Assembly: GCA_024640585.1 (NCBI GenBank)
Contig: JAHEEQ010000084.1
Coordinates: 1 to 11,136, forward strand
Direction of reading: 5' to 3'
DNA from: Micrococcales bacterium
GTDB lineage: Bacteria > Actinomycetota > Actinomycetes > S36-B12 > UBA5976
DNA length: 11,136 nt
The translations under genes were made by a program, and so were the position numbers. Positions 1 to 7,161 of this stretch are shown one piece after another. The notes under the pieces were generated by a model, which ran no database searches, was not told the origin of the DNA, and saw only the letters and a program-made list of their open reading frames with translations. How positions within the stretch are numbered: position 1 is the stretch's first letter; each line of letters opens with the position of its first letter.

Positions 1-4
1 AGGC

Positions 5-859
5 TCAAGCAAGGGGCTTGAAATCTACGCTGAGGGCAATATCAAAGACTTCACGTTTTGGTACTCCCAAGCGGCTACAGACCTCTGAAATAGCCTCTTT
101 TTTCGATATTCCAGCCATCGCCAGGCGCTCAAGTTCCGCACGAACATCACTTTCGGTTACCTGACTTGCTTCAGCCCCTGCGATCACCAAAGTAATTTCG
201 CCGAGAATCTCTTCCTGAGCCCTGTGGGCTAGTTCTTCTAAGCTCCCACGGATTACTTCTTCATAGGTTTTGGTGAGCTCTCGGCAAAGGGCCGCTTGTC
301 TGTTAGGGCCAAAAATCTCGGCTAAATCTGCTAGAGATTCTTTAATTCGATGACCTGATTCGAAAAGCACCATAGTTCGCGGTTCTTGAACTAAAGATAG
401 AAGATGTTTTTTACGTTCGCCCGATTTCCTTGGCAAAAATCCTTCAAACACAAATCGATCAGTTGGAAGTCCGCTTAAAACCAGTGCCGTTGTAACTGCA
501 GACGCACCTGGAATCACTTTGACTGGAATTTCATCAGCAATTGCAGCTTGCACCAAAGGAAAGCCCGGATCGCTAACTGCTGGCATTCCAGCATCGCTCA
601 CCACCACTACGGTTTTCCCATCTTTAATCATCTGCAAAATCTGCGAAGTGCGTTCACGTTCGTTATGTTCATGATGCGAAATCAAGTTCGCGGAAGTTTT
701 GATTTCAAGCGCGTTAATAAGAAATCTGGTTTTTCGGGTGTCTTCACAGGCAATCACATCAGCATCTCTTAAAGCACAAATCAAGTGGCTTGTCGCATCT
801 TGAATATTGCCAATTGGGGTGGCAGCCACATAGAGCACACCGCTCTTTAGCGAAGACAT
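5..859 (-). CDS. rsmI: 16S rRNA (cytidine1402-2'-O)-methyltransferase RsmI
   Basis: Predicted to transfer a methyl group from S-adenosylmethionine to the 2'-O of C1402 in 16S rRNA, in the cytoplasm at the ribosomal decoding centre. The 284-aa length is normal for the family. Visible tetrapyrrole-methylase-fold motifs: ATPIGN at 13-18, ACEDTR at 37-42, the SAM-binding run SDAGMPAVSDPG at 88-99, PGASA at 117-121, GFLPRK at 140-145, RELTK at 193-197 and GEIT at 220-223. A helical C-terminal tail (about 235-280) matches the small RsmI C-terminal domain. The family's usual YESPHR motif reads FESGHR here (167-171). The ATG at 859 is chosen because the protein begins just before the conserved LYVAATPIGN strand and a -10-like AACAAT ends 6 nt upstream. 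It is divergent from pmt, the same neighbour as in mycobacteria. Family assignment is very secure. Confidence 0.97.
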   Translation of the reverse strand: MSSLKSGVLYVAATPIGNIQDATSHLICALRDADVIACEDTRKTRFLINALEIKTSANLISHHEHNERERTSQILQMIKDGKTVVVVSDAGMPAVSDPGFPLVQAAIADEIPVKVIPGASAVTTALVLSGLPTDRFVFEGFLPRKSGERKKHLLSLVQEPRTMVLFESGHRIKESLADLAEIFGPNRQAALCRELTKTYEEVIRGSLEELAHRAQEEILGEITLVIAGAEASQVTESDVRAELERLAMAGISKKEAISEVCSRLGVPKREVFDIALSVDFKPLA

Positions 860-905
860 AGCGCCATTGTTTCACGAGTTAATAAAGGTTCGGCACAATG
901 TGGCT
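860..905. promoter_or_regulatory. Divergent rsmI/pmt promoter region, probably leaderless both ways
   Basis: This 46-bp gap carries an outward-facing -10-like hexamer at each edge. Toward pmt it is CACAAT (894-899), followed by 6 nt and the ATG at 906. Toward rsmI it is AACAAT (minus strand of 866-871), followed by 6 nt and the ATG at 859. TTCACG at 871-876, 17 bp upstream of the pmt hexamer, is a plausible -35. The rsmI side has no clear -35. There is no convincing Shine-Dalgarno for rsmI; an AAAGG at 884-888 lies 17 nt before the pmt ATG. Promoter assignment is inference from spacing and from the same pattern elsewhere in the window. Confidence 0.55.
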
Positions 906-2366
906 ATGAAAGCGCTATTGGCTCGCAATTGGTGGGTGACCCTAAGCCTTGCCGGCATATCAGCCATTTTGCGATTTCATAACCTAGGTAAACCACACGC
1001 ATTTGTTTTCGATGAAACTTACTACGCAAAAGATGCTTGGTCATTACTTAAATTCGGTTATGAAGTGGACACAGTTAAAGACGCAAATGAAAAAATCTTG
1101 GCTGGAGTTACCGATGTTTTCACAAACAATCCTTCTTATGTAGTGCACCCACCATTTGGGAAATGGGTTATTGCTGCCGGCGAACAATTATTCGGTTGGA
1201 ATCCTTTCGGATGGCGATTTATGGTGGCACTTCTTGGGGTTGGCGCAGTCGTACTGGTGCATCGAGTCGCCCTTAGGCTTTTCAATCACAACTTAACCGC
1301 ATTTCTTGCCGGTCTTTTTATGGCGATAGACGGAATGGCAATTGTCCATAGCCGAACCGCATTACTTGATCAAACTCTGATGTTTTTGACGTTAGCAGCT
1401 TTTGTTTCGGTTGTGATGGATCGAGATTTTGTGAAGCAGAAACTCTTAGCCGAACAAAAGGTAAGTTTCAACCGGCCCTGGATATATGTCGCTTCAGTGT
1501 TACTAGCACTCGCATGCGCAACAAAGTGGTCTGGAGTTTGGTTTGTCATCGTAATTGGATTGCTGGTAATTTTCTTTGAGATGAGAACCAGAATTTCACT
1601 CGGTCACACCTTCCCTATTAGGAAATCTTTGGTAAGTGCCGCAAAAATATTTCCTTTAGTGGTTGTGATTATTTTCGTAGGTTACATCGCTACTTGGTAT
1701 GGATGGATTACATCGGATGTTGCATATAATCGAAATTGGGCAACAGTAAATCCAAACGAAGGGCTGCAATTTCTGCCAGAGTTTTTGCGGAGTTTGATTC
1801 ACTATCACCAAACGGCATTTCAATTTCACACCAATCTGACAACAAGTCATTCTTATCAATCAAATCCATGGTCTTGGCCACTTAACTTGCGTCCAACTTC
1901 CTTTTACTACGAAGAATTCGGCGCAGGTGTTCGAGGATGTAATTCCAATAAGTGTGCCGAAGAAGTTGTAGCTCTTGGAAATCCACTAATTTGGTGGGCC
2001 GGCACTTTGGCTATTTTGCAACAAATTTGGCTTTGGTTCACAAAGCGAGATGCGCGATCAGTTGCGATAGTCATGATGTTTCTAGCCGCCTGGGCACCAT
2101 GGCTACTGTTCCAACAAAGAACTGTTTTTAGTTTCTACGCGATTGCGATGCTTCCGTACATGGTTTTGGCACTCGCAAGTGTTTGTGGTCAAACTCTTGG
2201 ACCAGTTTTTGCAAGCGGAAGACTGCGTGCTAAACGATCATTACTCGTTGGAAGTTATGTAACATCTGTTGTATTACTAAGCGCTTTTTTCTATCCAATT
2301 TGGACTGGAGAGTTAATACCTAAATGGTTCTGGCAACTGCATATGTGGTTTGGCAGTTGGATTTAG
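906..2366 (+). CDS. pmt: Polyprenyl-phosphate-mannose--protein mannosyltransferase (GT39, PMT)
   Basis: Integral membrane glycosyltransferase of the GT-C fold. The family moves mannose from polyprenyl-phosphate-mannose onto Ser/Thr of proteins being exported by Sec; the mycobacterial homologue is Rv1002c. Numbering from the ATG at 906 (486 aa): a first hydrophobic segment, then the extracytoplasmic acidic motif FDETYYAKD (35-43) with the catalytic-type Asp36-Glu37, then HPPFGKW (81-87), RTALLDQ (150-156), many hydrophobic segments, and NPWSWPLNLRP before the C-terminal membrane segments. The frame is open back to a TTG at 867 and includes a GTG at 900. I chose the ATG at 906 because CACAAT (894-899) lies exactly 6 nt upstream, as at other genes here. 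The stop overlaps the stop of the convergent sepX gene by 4 nt. The protein targets cannot be told from the sequence. Confidence 0.93.
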   Translation: MKALLARNWWVTLSLAGISAILRFHNLGKPHAFVFDETYYAKDAWSLLKFGYEVDTVKDANEKILAGVTDVFTNNPSYVVHPPFGKWVIAAGEQLFGWNPFGWRFMVALLGVGAVVLVHRVALRLFNHNLTAFLAGLFMAIDGMAIVHSRTALLDQTLMFLTLAAFVSVVMDRDFVKQKLLAEQKVSFNRPWIYVASVLLALACATKWSGVWFVIVIGLLVIFFEMRTRISLGHTFPIRKSLVSAAKIFPLVVVIIFVGYIATWYGWITSDVAYNRNWATVNPNEGLQFLPEFLRSLIHYHQTAFQFHTNLTTSHSYQSNPWSWPLNLRPTSFYYEEFGAGVRGCNSNKCAEEVVALGNPLIWWAGTLAILQQIWLWFTKRDARSVAIVMMFLAAWAPWLLFQQRTVFSFYAIAMLPYMVLALASVCGQTLGPVFASGRLRAKRSLLVGSYVTSVVLLSAFFYPIWTGELIPKWFWQLHMWFGSWI

Positions 2367-3184
2367 GCGCCGATTACCTTTGGTAGTTCGGTAGTGCCAT
2401 CTTCGTCATCAATCACAACGATGCGAATCTCTTCGGCTTCTTCCGCAACAAGCTTTGCAAGTTCTTCACGGCGTTGACGATTTGCTGCGGAAATCATGGC
2501 ATCTGCATTCCAATTGCCATGCTCGCGATCGATAACGCGTGGCACTTCAGTTGCCGCAGGTGATTGTGTGAAAGTAGGAAAAATAGTTTCAGGTGTTTCA
2601 AATTCTCCACCAACCACGGACGCTTCTGTTTGCCATGCGGTGGTCTTGGAAGTATCAAGTTCTGCTTGCACTTCTGTTAAGCGCTCCGCCGCCGCTTTAC
2701 GTAATTGTGCAAGTGCTGCGAAACGGTGGTTGCGTTCACTTCTACGAACATATTTTTGATGTGGTGCATTTTCATCTATTGCATCTGCGACACGTGGATT
2801 AATAGTGATTCGAACCCACGCAACATAACTTGCAAACATTGCAACCGGAATTACCAACATTATCGCTGGCAATAAACTAAAAATAATTCCCACGACAAAT
2901 AGCGGGAAGGTTGTAACGATCGAAAGGAAAACTTTTCGGCGTTTACGAATCTGCATCTTGGTTTGTGGGTCAGCATGACCAGATCGAACTTCGCGCTTTG
3001 CTTCAATTCTTGGATGCTTCGGCTGTTGTGGGATATTCAAGCCGGAACCTAATTGACCCATTGCTTCGCGGAATTTTTCAACATCTTGTAGTTTTCCAGA
3101 TGGGTCATGTTTGCGAACAAAAGTAGGAAGTAAAAATACGGCCCAAATGCCGACGATTAAAGCTAGTACTACTCCTGAACCCAC
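2363..3184 (-). CDS. sepX: Divisome membrane protein SepX/GlpR
   Basis: Recognised as the actinobacterial SepX/GlpR family, a membrane protein of the cell-division machinery. In Corynebacterium GlpR is the membrane receptor for the FtsZ-binding gephyrin-like protein Glp; in Streptomyces SepX supports Z-ring function. With the GTG start at 3184 it is 273 aa. The N-terminal transmembrane helix (about 3-22) has the family hallmark GVVLALIVGIWAVFLLP followed by a basic stretch. A cytoplasmic linker ends in KMQIRKRRK, then a hydrophobic pair (about 86-125), a helical charged region, a low-complexity linker and an acidic C-terminus. A TTG at 3190 would add two residues. GTG is preferred because TAATTT ends 6 nt upstream and the resulting start (MGSGVV) resembles family starts. 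It lies downstream of moeA/glp and rimJ on the same strand, which supports the division role. Confidence 0.85.
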   Translation of the reverse strand: MGSGVVLALIVGIWAVFLLPTFVRKHDPSGKLQDVEKFREAMGQLGSGLNIPQQPKHPRIEAKREVRSGHADPQTKMQIRKRRKVFLSIVTTFPLFVVGIIFSLLPAIMLVIPVAMFASYVAWVRITINPRVADAIDENAPHQKYVRRSERNHRFAALAQLRKAAAERLTEVQAELDTSKTTAWQTEASVVGGEFETPETIFPTFTQSPAATEVPRVIDREHGNWNADAMISAANRQRREELAKLVAEEAEEIRIVVIDDEDGTTELPKVIGA

Positions 3185-3249
3185 GGGCAAAAATTAACGG
3201 CAGATGCACATTTGTTCAGTTAGATTAAGTGCGTGTCGCAATTTCAAAA
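3185..3249 (-). promoter_or_regulatory. Predicted sepX promoter, leaderless
   Basis: This 65-bp gap lies between the rimJ stop and sepX. On the minus strand a perfect TANNNT -10 (TAATTT, 3196-3191) sits 6 nt before the GTG at 3184. A weak -35-like CTGAAC (3219-3214) lies 17 bp further upstream. No Shine-Dalgarno is visible. sepX could therefore be transcribed separately from the upstream moeA-rimJ pair, as well as by readthrough. This is inferred from spacing only. Confidence 0.5.
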
Positions 3250-3834
3250 TTAACGAAGAATTGCGGCGATTTTTGATGAATTTATATTTTCGGATGTCAA
3301 AACAAAAATGAAATGGTCGCGCCAATCCCCATCGATATGCAAAAACCGTGGTCGCATTCCTTCATTGATGAAGCCAATCTTTTCAACAACTCGTAATGAA
3401 GCGGCATTTTCGGGGCGGATAGAGACTTCAATTCGATGGAGCCCCAACTCTTGCAAGGAAAACTGAGTCAAAAGCGCCACTGAGGTAGTCACAATCCCCC
3501 GATTCGCATAGCTTTCGTCAATCCAGTAACCAATATATGCCTCACGCAAACTGCCCCAGATCACATTCCCTAAAGTGATTTGTCCCACTAAATGGTCATC
3601 AATCTCAATGGCAAACATGAATGCGTTGCCATTCTTAGCACTTTTCTTGGCCTGTCGAAGGACGTCATTGAAGTTTGGTGGAGTTGTAATGCCGTCTGGG
3701 TTTGTTGCATCCCAAGGAGATAGCCACTGATTATTTCGTTGTTTGATTTCGTTCCAGGAAGACTTATCGCTTCGTTTTATTGGCCGAAGCACAACACCGT
3801 TTGCCGCCAAGGTAATTGGCCATTCGATTGCCAT
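3250..3834 (-). CDS. rimJ: GNAT N-acetyltransferase, RimJ/RimL-like
   Basis: Acetyl-CoA-dependent N-acetyltransferase of the RimJ/RimL type, 194 aa, cytoplasmic. RimJ of E. coli acetylates the N-terminal alanine of ribosomal protein S5, but the substrate of actinobacterial members is not established by sequence. Visible GNAT features: LRPIKRSD near the N-terminus (16-23), central strands FAIEIDDHLVGQITLG (74-89), the acetyl-CoA pyrophosphate loop region ESYANRGIVTTSVA (107-120), the HRIEVSIRPENAASLRVVEKIGF stretch (133-155), and a C-terminal LHIDGDWRDHFIFVLT (165-180). The start lies only 3 nt after the moeA/glp stop, so the two genes are almost certainly co-transcribed and rimJ is probably translated by re-initiation. 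The gene is part of the conserved actinobacterial moeA-rimJ-sepX block. Confidence 0.88.
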   Translation of the reverse strand: MAIEWPITLAANGVVLRPIKRSDKSSWNEIKQRNNQWLSPWDATNPDGITTPPNFNDVLRQAKKSAKNGNAFMFAIEIDDHLVGQITLGNVIWGSLREAYIGYWIDESYANRGIVTTSVALLTQFSLQELGLHRIEVSIRPENAASLRVVEKIGFINEGMRPRFLHIDGDWRDHFIFVLTSENINSSKIAAILR

Positions 3835-3837
3835 GGG

Positions 3838-5079
3838 TCACCACAAAGCTGTGTCATCTAGCAAAAGGACATCAACTTTGTCTCCAACACGTACTTCTTG
3901 CACAGAATCGGGAATCACAATCAGACATTCGGTCTTTGCCAAACTTCCAATCAGATGGACACCTTGTCCCTCTATTGCCCGAACAATGTGATTGCCAGAA
4001 GGATCAGTCTCTCGAAGCCCACGTATGTAGTGTCGCCTACCACTCGGCGAAGTAAATGCACTTGCACTGTATCCGGATTGCAATTTCAAACTTGAGTCTT
4101 TGCGGCCAAGTAAGCGATGAAGAACTGGGCGAATGAAAACTTCAAAAGATATATATGCCGCTACTGGATTTCCAGGAATTGTCATTAATGGAATTTTGTC
4201 TTCCCCGACATAGCCAAAGCCTTGTGCAGAACCTGGTTGCATAGCGACTCGAGTGAATTCCAATTCACCAATTTCTGAAATGACATGCGCGAGCGCGTCG
4301 TATGCATCAGCATTTGTGCCACCAGTCGTAATCACAATATCAGCGCGAACCAGTTGATCTTCGATTACACGTTTCATATTTTCTAGATCAGTAGAAATTG
4401 GACCAACTCGATATGAAATGCAACCAGCTTCCGCAATTGCGGCAGCCAACATCAACCCATTAGTTTCTATAGTTTTTCCAGGTTCAAGTTTTGCACCAGG
4501 ATCTAGTAATTCATCTCCAATTGAGATGATCACAACCCGCGGACGTGGGCGAGCAAGAATTGAACCGCGCCCAACTGCGGCTAACAGGCCTAAATGCCGG
4601 GCATCGATTTTTGTGCCTTCTTTTACAACAACTTCACCAAGTTCAACATCTTCGGCTGCGCGACGAACGAATTGGCCGAATACTGCAGATTCGTGAATTC
4701 TAACTTCATTTTCGCCACCATCGGTATGCTCTAGAGGTACAACTGCATCAGCATCTTCTGGAAGTGGGCTGCCTGCATTTACGCGAATTGCGAAGCCTTT
4801 TCGAATTGAACGAGAAGGATGCGAACCCGATTTAATAGTTTCAATCACTTGCAGTGAAATGGATTTCTTGGACGTTGCTGAAGAAACATCCTCTGCCAAG
4901 ATCGCATACCCATCCACGGCTGCTGAATCAAATGCAGGCAAAGGCCACGGTGCGGTTACATCCTCGGCACTTACACAGCCCCGAGCTTCAAAAAGTGGAA
5001 TATGGAATGCCTCGAGCGGTTGAATAGATGCCAGCATCTCTGCAAGGTATGCCTCAACCGTTTTGGTTTCGATATTCAT
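3838..5079 (-). CDS. glp: MoeA/gephyrin-like protein, probably the division protein Glp
   Basis: A 413-aa protein with full MoeA architecture: N-terminal domains (1-175), MoCF/gephyrin domain starting at VVIISIGDELLDPG (182-195), IPGNPVAAYISF (301-312), and a C-terminal domain (330-405). MoeA inserts molybdate into molybdopterin. However, corynebacterial Glp, a MoeA-like protein, binds FtsZ and the membrane receptor GlpR, and this gene sits in the matching neighbourhood (rimJ then sepX/glpR). Some catalytic positions remain: D56 in FDSAAVDGYA (like E. coli D59) and E190 in GDE (like E188). Others differ: the usual TGAPLP reads NAGSPLP (101-107), GGVSVG reads GGTNAD (253-258), and the KPGKP-type loop reads QPGSA (281-285). 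I therefore infer a structural or division role, although molybdenum cofactor synthesis cannot be excluded. The ATG at 5079 has a possible AAAGAG ribosome site. galU, often found next to it, is absent. Confidence 0.85.
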   Translation of the reverse strand: MNIETKTVEAYLAEMLASIQPLEAFHIPLFEARGCVSAEDVTAPWPLPAFDSAAVDGYAILAEDVSSATSKKSISLQVIETIKSGSHPSRSIRKGFAIRVNAGSPLPEDADAVVPLEHTDGGENEVRIHESAVFGQFVRRAAEDVELGEVVVKEGTKIDARHLGLLAAVGRGSILARPRPRVVIISIGDELLDPGAKLEPGKTIETNGLMLAAAIAEAGCISYRVGPISTDLENMKRVIEDQLVRADIVITTGGTNADAYDALAHVISEIGELEFTRVAMQPGSAQGFGYVGEDKIPLMTIPGNPVAAYISFEVFIRPVLHRLLGRKDSSLKLQSGYSASAFTSPSGRRHYIRGLRETDPSGNHIVRAIEGQGVHLIGSLAKTECLIVIPDSVQEVRVGDKVDVLLLDDTALW

Positions 5080-5135
5080 GACTTAACTCTTTCACTCTAG
5101 ATGCCAAGCCTAGGTAAAGATGGCATAGTCGGGGT
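5080..5135. promoter_or_regulatory. Divergent glp/5-FCL promoter region
   Basis: A 56-bp divergent gap. Toward 5-FCL a -10-like CATAGT (5124-5129) ends 6 nt before the GTG at 5136 and there is no Shine-Dalgarno, which suggests a leaderless mRNA. Toward moeA/glp the equivalent position reads AAGAGT, a poor -10; the overlapping AAAGAG could instead be a Shine-Dalgarno about 7 nt from the ATG, so that side is ambiguous. No clear -35 is seen on either side. Confidence 0.4.
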
Positions 5136-5711
5136 GTGACCACTCCGATTGATGATGCAAAAAATGAAATTCGCAAACTTGTAAAAGTTCGCAGAAATTC
5201 ATTGCAGACAGGTGCCACAGACACTCGTGCATCAGCCGTAGCAATTCACGGAATGGAAATGACAAGAAAGTTTTGCAAACCTGGTGACACTATCGCCGCT
5301 TTTGCATCTTTCGGCTTTGAACCTCCAACAGATTTACTGATTTCAACCCTTGGCGAATTTGGTTACAAAGTCTTGCTTCCAAATTCACATGAAGACCGCA
5401 CCATGAGTTGGTATAGATATGACGGCGAATGGGGTGTGGATGAACTTGGAATCGCTGCACCACTTAATAAGGATGCTGGTTCTCTCGCTGATTGCGCATT
5501 GATTTTCATTCCAGCTATTGCTGCATCAAATGACGGCAGGCGGCTAGGGCGTGGAGCTGGTTTTTATGATCGCGCTTTAGCAACCCTTCCACCTCACAAA
5601 GATGGCGGTCCGCTTCGAGTAGCGGTAATTGATATGGCTGGAATTTTGCCTGATGGGGAAATCCCTATGGATGAATTTGATCAATATGTTGATGCAGTAT
5701 TAGTTGGCTAA
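5136..5711 (+). CDS. 5-formyltetrahydrofolate cyclo-ligase (MTHFS family)
   Basis: Predicted to catalyse ATP-dependent conversion of 5-formyltetrahydrofolate to 5,10-methenyltetrahydrofolate, returning a folate storage form to one-carbon metabolism in the cytoplasm. The 191-aa length is typical. Visible family features: an N-terminal helix with KNEIRKLVKVRRNSL (9-23), FASFGFEPPTDLL with Glu62 in the folate-contact region (56-68), the LLPNS strand (80-84), LIFIPAIAA (122-130), and the nucleotide/phosphate-binding signature GRRLGRGAGFYDR (134-146). The GTG at 5136 is used: translation begins VTTPIDDAK, and a -10-like hexamer ends 6 nt upstream. The orthologue sits beside galU and moeA in mycobacteria and streptomycetes; here galU is missing. 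Its stop overlaps that of the convergent crcB gene by 4 nt. Confidence 0.92.
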   Translation: MTTPIDDAKNEIRKLVKVRRNSLQTGATDTRASAVAIHGMEMTRKFCKPGDTIAAFASFGFEPPTDLLISTLGEFGYKVLLPNSHEDRTMSWYRYDGEWGVDELGIAAPLNKDAGSLADCALIFIPAIAASNDGRRLGRGAGFYDRALATLPPHKDGGPLRVAVIDMAGILPDGEIPMDEFDQYVDAVLVG

Positions 5712-6055
5712 GAAGTCAGCCCAAGCCAAGCTGCAAAAATAGATAAACCAATTGTCAGAACTAGATAAATTATCGCAATCGGTCTTTCATTTTTATGGCG
5801 CAATCGGTGATGAGTTTGACCGATAAATCCGCCAAAAGTAGTAAAAGCTCCGCAAAATGAAGTGGAAAATAAGACCGCGTTAGCAGACCAATTAGTTCGA
5901 CTCATTACATAACCTAGAAAAAATGAACCAAGCACGTTCGCGAGCAATGTTCCGTACGGAAAACGCTCGCCTAATTTACGTGAAATAACTTTTTCAAGTT
6001 CAAATCGAACAACCCCGCCTATTGCAGCAGCCATCGTAAATAAAACCCAACTCAT
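5708..6055 (-). CDS. crcB: Fluoride channel subunit CrcB/Fluc, second of pair
   Basis: Small four-helix fluoride channel subunit of 115 aa, acting in the cytoplasmic membrane to let toxic fluoride leave the cell. Motifs: GGVVRF at the end of TM1 (13-18), GTLLANVLGSFFLG in TM2 with the pore Asn40, and SFCGAFTTFGGF in TM3 with both Phe-box phenylalanines (F74, F77), although the usual Ser after TTF is Gly75. Positive charges cluster in loop 1 (K22, R26, K27, R31) and loop 3 (R84, R86, K88, R91), while the termini are nearly uncharged. By the positive-inside rule the N- and C-termini are outside, opposite to its partner. The ATG overlaps the stop of the upstream crcB by 4 nt (ATGA), so translation is coupled and equimolar output is likely. 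It probably forms an antiparallel heterodimer. Confidence 0.92.
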   Translation of the reverse strand: MSWVLFTMAAAIGGVVRFELEKVISRKLGERFPYGTLLANVLGSFFLGYVMSRTNWSANAVLFSTSFCGAFTTFGGFIGQTHHRLRHKNERPIAIIYLVLTIGLSIFAAWLGLTS

Positions 6056-6435
6056 TTTTGCAGTCTCTTCACTGCAAACTTTTGCGCAATATGGAAAACG
6101 AAGAGACCACCGAAGATACTAAATATAAATGGCAAAATGAAAAGTGGAGTTTCGTGATGCTGAATGAGTTCCACCATCTGAACGGAAAAAGCGGAAGTGG
6201 TTGTGAAACCGCCCAATAATCCAGTCGCCAAGAATGGTCGCCAAACATCTTGGAAGGAATGCGCGAACTTTAAGAATCTCTCCCCATGAACCAAGACGAG
6301 TCCAAGCACGAAGCAACCAACCAAATTAACCACCAGAGTGGACCAGATTTGATCTACATAAGTTGCATTGATAATTGCATAGCGCAGACCAGCACCAATA
6401 ATGGCGCCGAATGCAACTGCTATTGCAGCTTTCAT
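6052..6435 (-). CDS. crcB: Fluoride channel subunit CrcB/Fluc, first of pair
   Basis: A 127-aa partner of the following crcB gene. Motifs: GAIIGAGLRY in TM1 (10-19), STLVVNLVGCFVLG in TM2 with pore Asn37, and GLLGGFTTTSAFS in TM3 (72-84). The first Phe-box phenylalanine of the usual TTFSTF is Thr80, and only the second remains (F83). Positive charges lie in loop 2 (R53, K56, R66) and at the C-terminus (K119, K123, R124, K127), while loop 1 is nearly neutral; the predicted termini are therefore inside. It starts immediately after the ABC permease stop (TAG then ATG, no gap), so it is expressed with the ABC genes. Two-gene crcB systems form antiparallel heterodimers in other bacteria, often with one degenerate pore; the altered Phe box here fits that. 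Confidence 0.92.
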   Translation of the reverse strand: MKAAIAVAFGAIIGAGLRYAIINATYVDQIWSTLVVNLVGCFVLGLVLVHGERFLKFAHSFQDVWRPFLATGLLGGFTTTSAFSVQMVELIQHHETPLFILPFIFSIFGGLFVFHIAQKFAVKRLQK

Positions 6436-7161
6436 CTAGGCATCACGTTTTAGGAACATAAGACCAGCAACGGCAAGCAATGCGATTGTGAATACGGTCA
6501 ATGGATACGCGTTGTAGGAAGGGTCTCCAATATTCCAGGGCATCACCCAAGACATGGCTTTTGAATACGGGTAGTACTCGGTTGTCCATTTCAAATTTTC
6601 GGGTATAAAAAGCCCAACAAGATTTTCAACAGTTGTTGCCATCATTAAAGGCACGATAGTTCCGAGCGCCATGATTCTTGTAATCATCACAATCGCAATT
6701 GCACTCAGTATAAATAGTAAGAAGAAGATACTCACTCTGCCAAACGTTGCACCAGCATTAGTAAATAAAACTCCACCAGTTGAAATGACACTTATTTCGC
6801 CAATCATTATTCCAACTGTTAATGCGAGCCAAACTGCACACCAAACCACAACAGTCAAAACTCTTACAAGATAAACCTGCAAACGGTTAGGAAAGGTTGA
6901 AAGCGTTAGTCGAATAGTTCCGTGACGGTAGTCATGGCCAAAAGCTTGAGATGCAATTGTGGCTGCCCAAATCCCCCAAAGCGGCACTAATACTGGAGTT
7001 AGTTCTGAAATCTGCACGGATTGGATTTGGCCAATTTGATTCATCGAATATAGACCTAGGAAAGTAATGCCAGCAATCATCGAAGTGCCAAGAATGGTTA
7101 GCACCCAAGATGAACGTAGTGAGGTGATTCGTATCAATTCATACTTAAATAAACGAATCAT
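6436..7161 (-). CDS. ABC-2 type transporter permease
   Basis: A 241-aa membrane protein of the ABC-2 permease family, expected to pair with the ATPase encoded just upstream. Six hydrophobic segments can be drawn at about 17-38, 54-72, 97-125, 140-162, 165-184 and 219-236. Between segments 2 and 3 the cytoplasmic stretch GHDYRHGTIRLTLSTFPNR (75-93) is the typical ABC-2 coupling-helix region (family form: E-x-x-xGTxRxxLxxPxxR). The N-terminus (MIRLFKYELIRITSLRSSW) is the standard amphipathic entry helix. The ATG overlaps the ATPase stop by 4 nt (ATGA), indicating translational coupling. The substrate is unknown: related systems export lipids, peptides or antibiotics, and the family is too broad to choose. 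Confidence 0.88.
   Translation of the reverse strand: MIRLFKYELIRITSLRSSWVLTILGTSMIAGITFLGLYSMNQIGQIQSVQISELTPVLVPLWGIWAATIASQAFGHDYRHGTIRLTLSTFPNRLQVYLVRVLTVVVWCAVWLALTVGIMIGEISVISTGGVLFTNAGATFGRVSIFFLLFILSAIAIVMITRIMALGTIVPLMMATTVENLVGLFIPENLKWTTEYYPYSKAMSWVMPWNIGDPSYNAYPLTVFTIALLAVAGLMFLKRDA

Noticed and set aside
5..21. Stem-loop TCAAGC/GCTTGA over the rsmI stop codon as a terminator.
   Set aside because: Only 6 bp with a 5-nt loop and no T-tract visible on the minus strand; most of it is ordinary coding sequence.
867..905. An N-terminal extension of pmt from a TTG at 867.
   Set aside because: It would add 13 non-family residues, place the start 8 nt from the rsmI start codon, and run through the predicted promoter.
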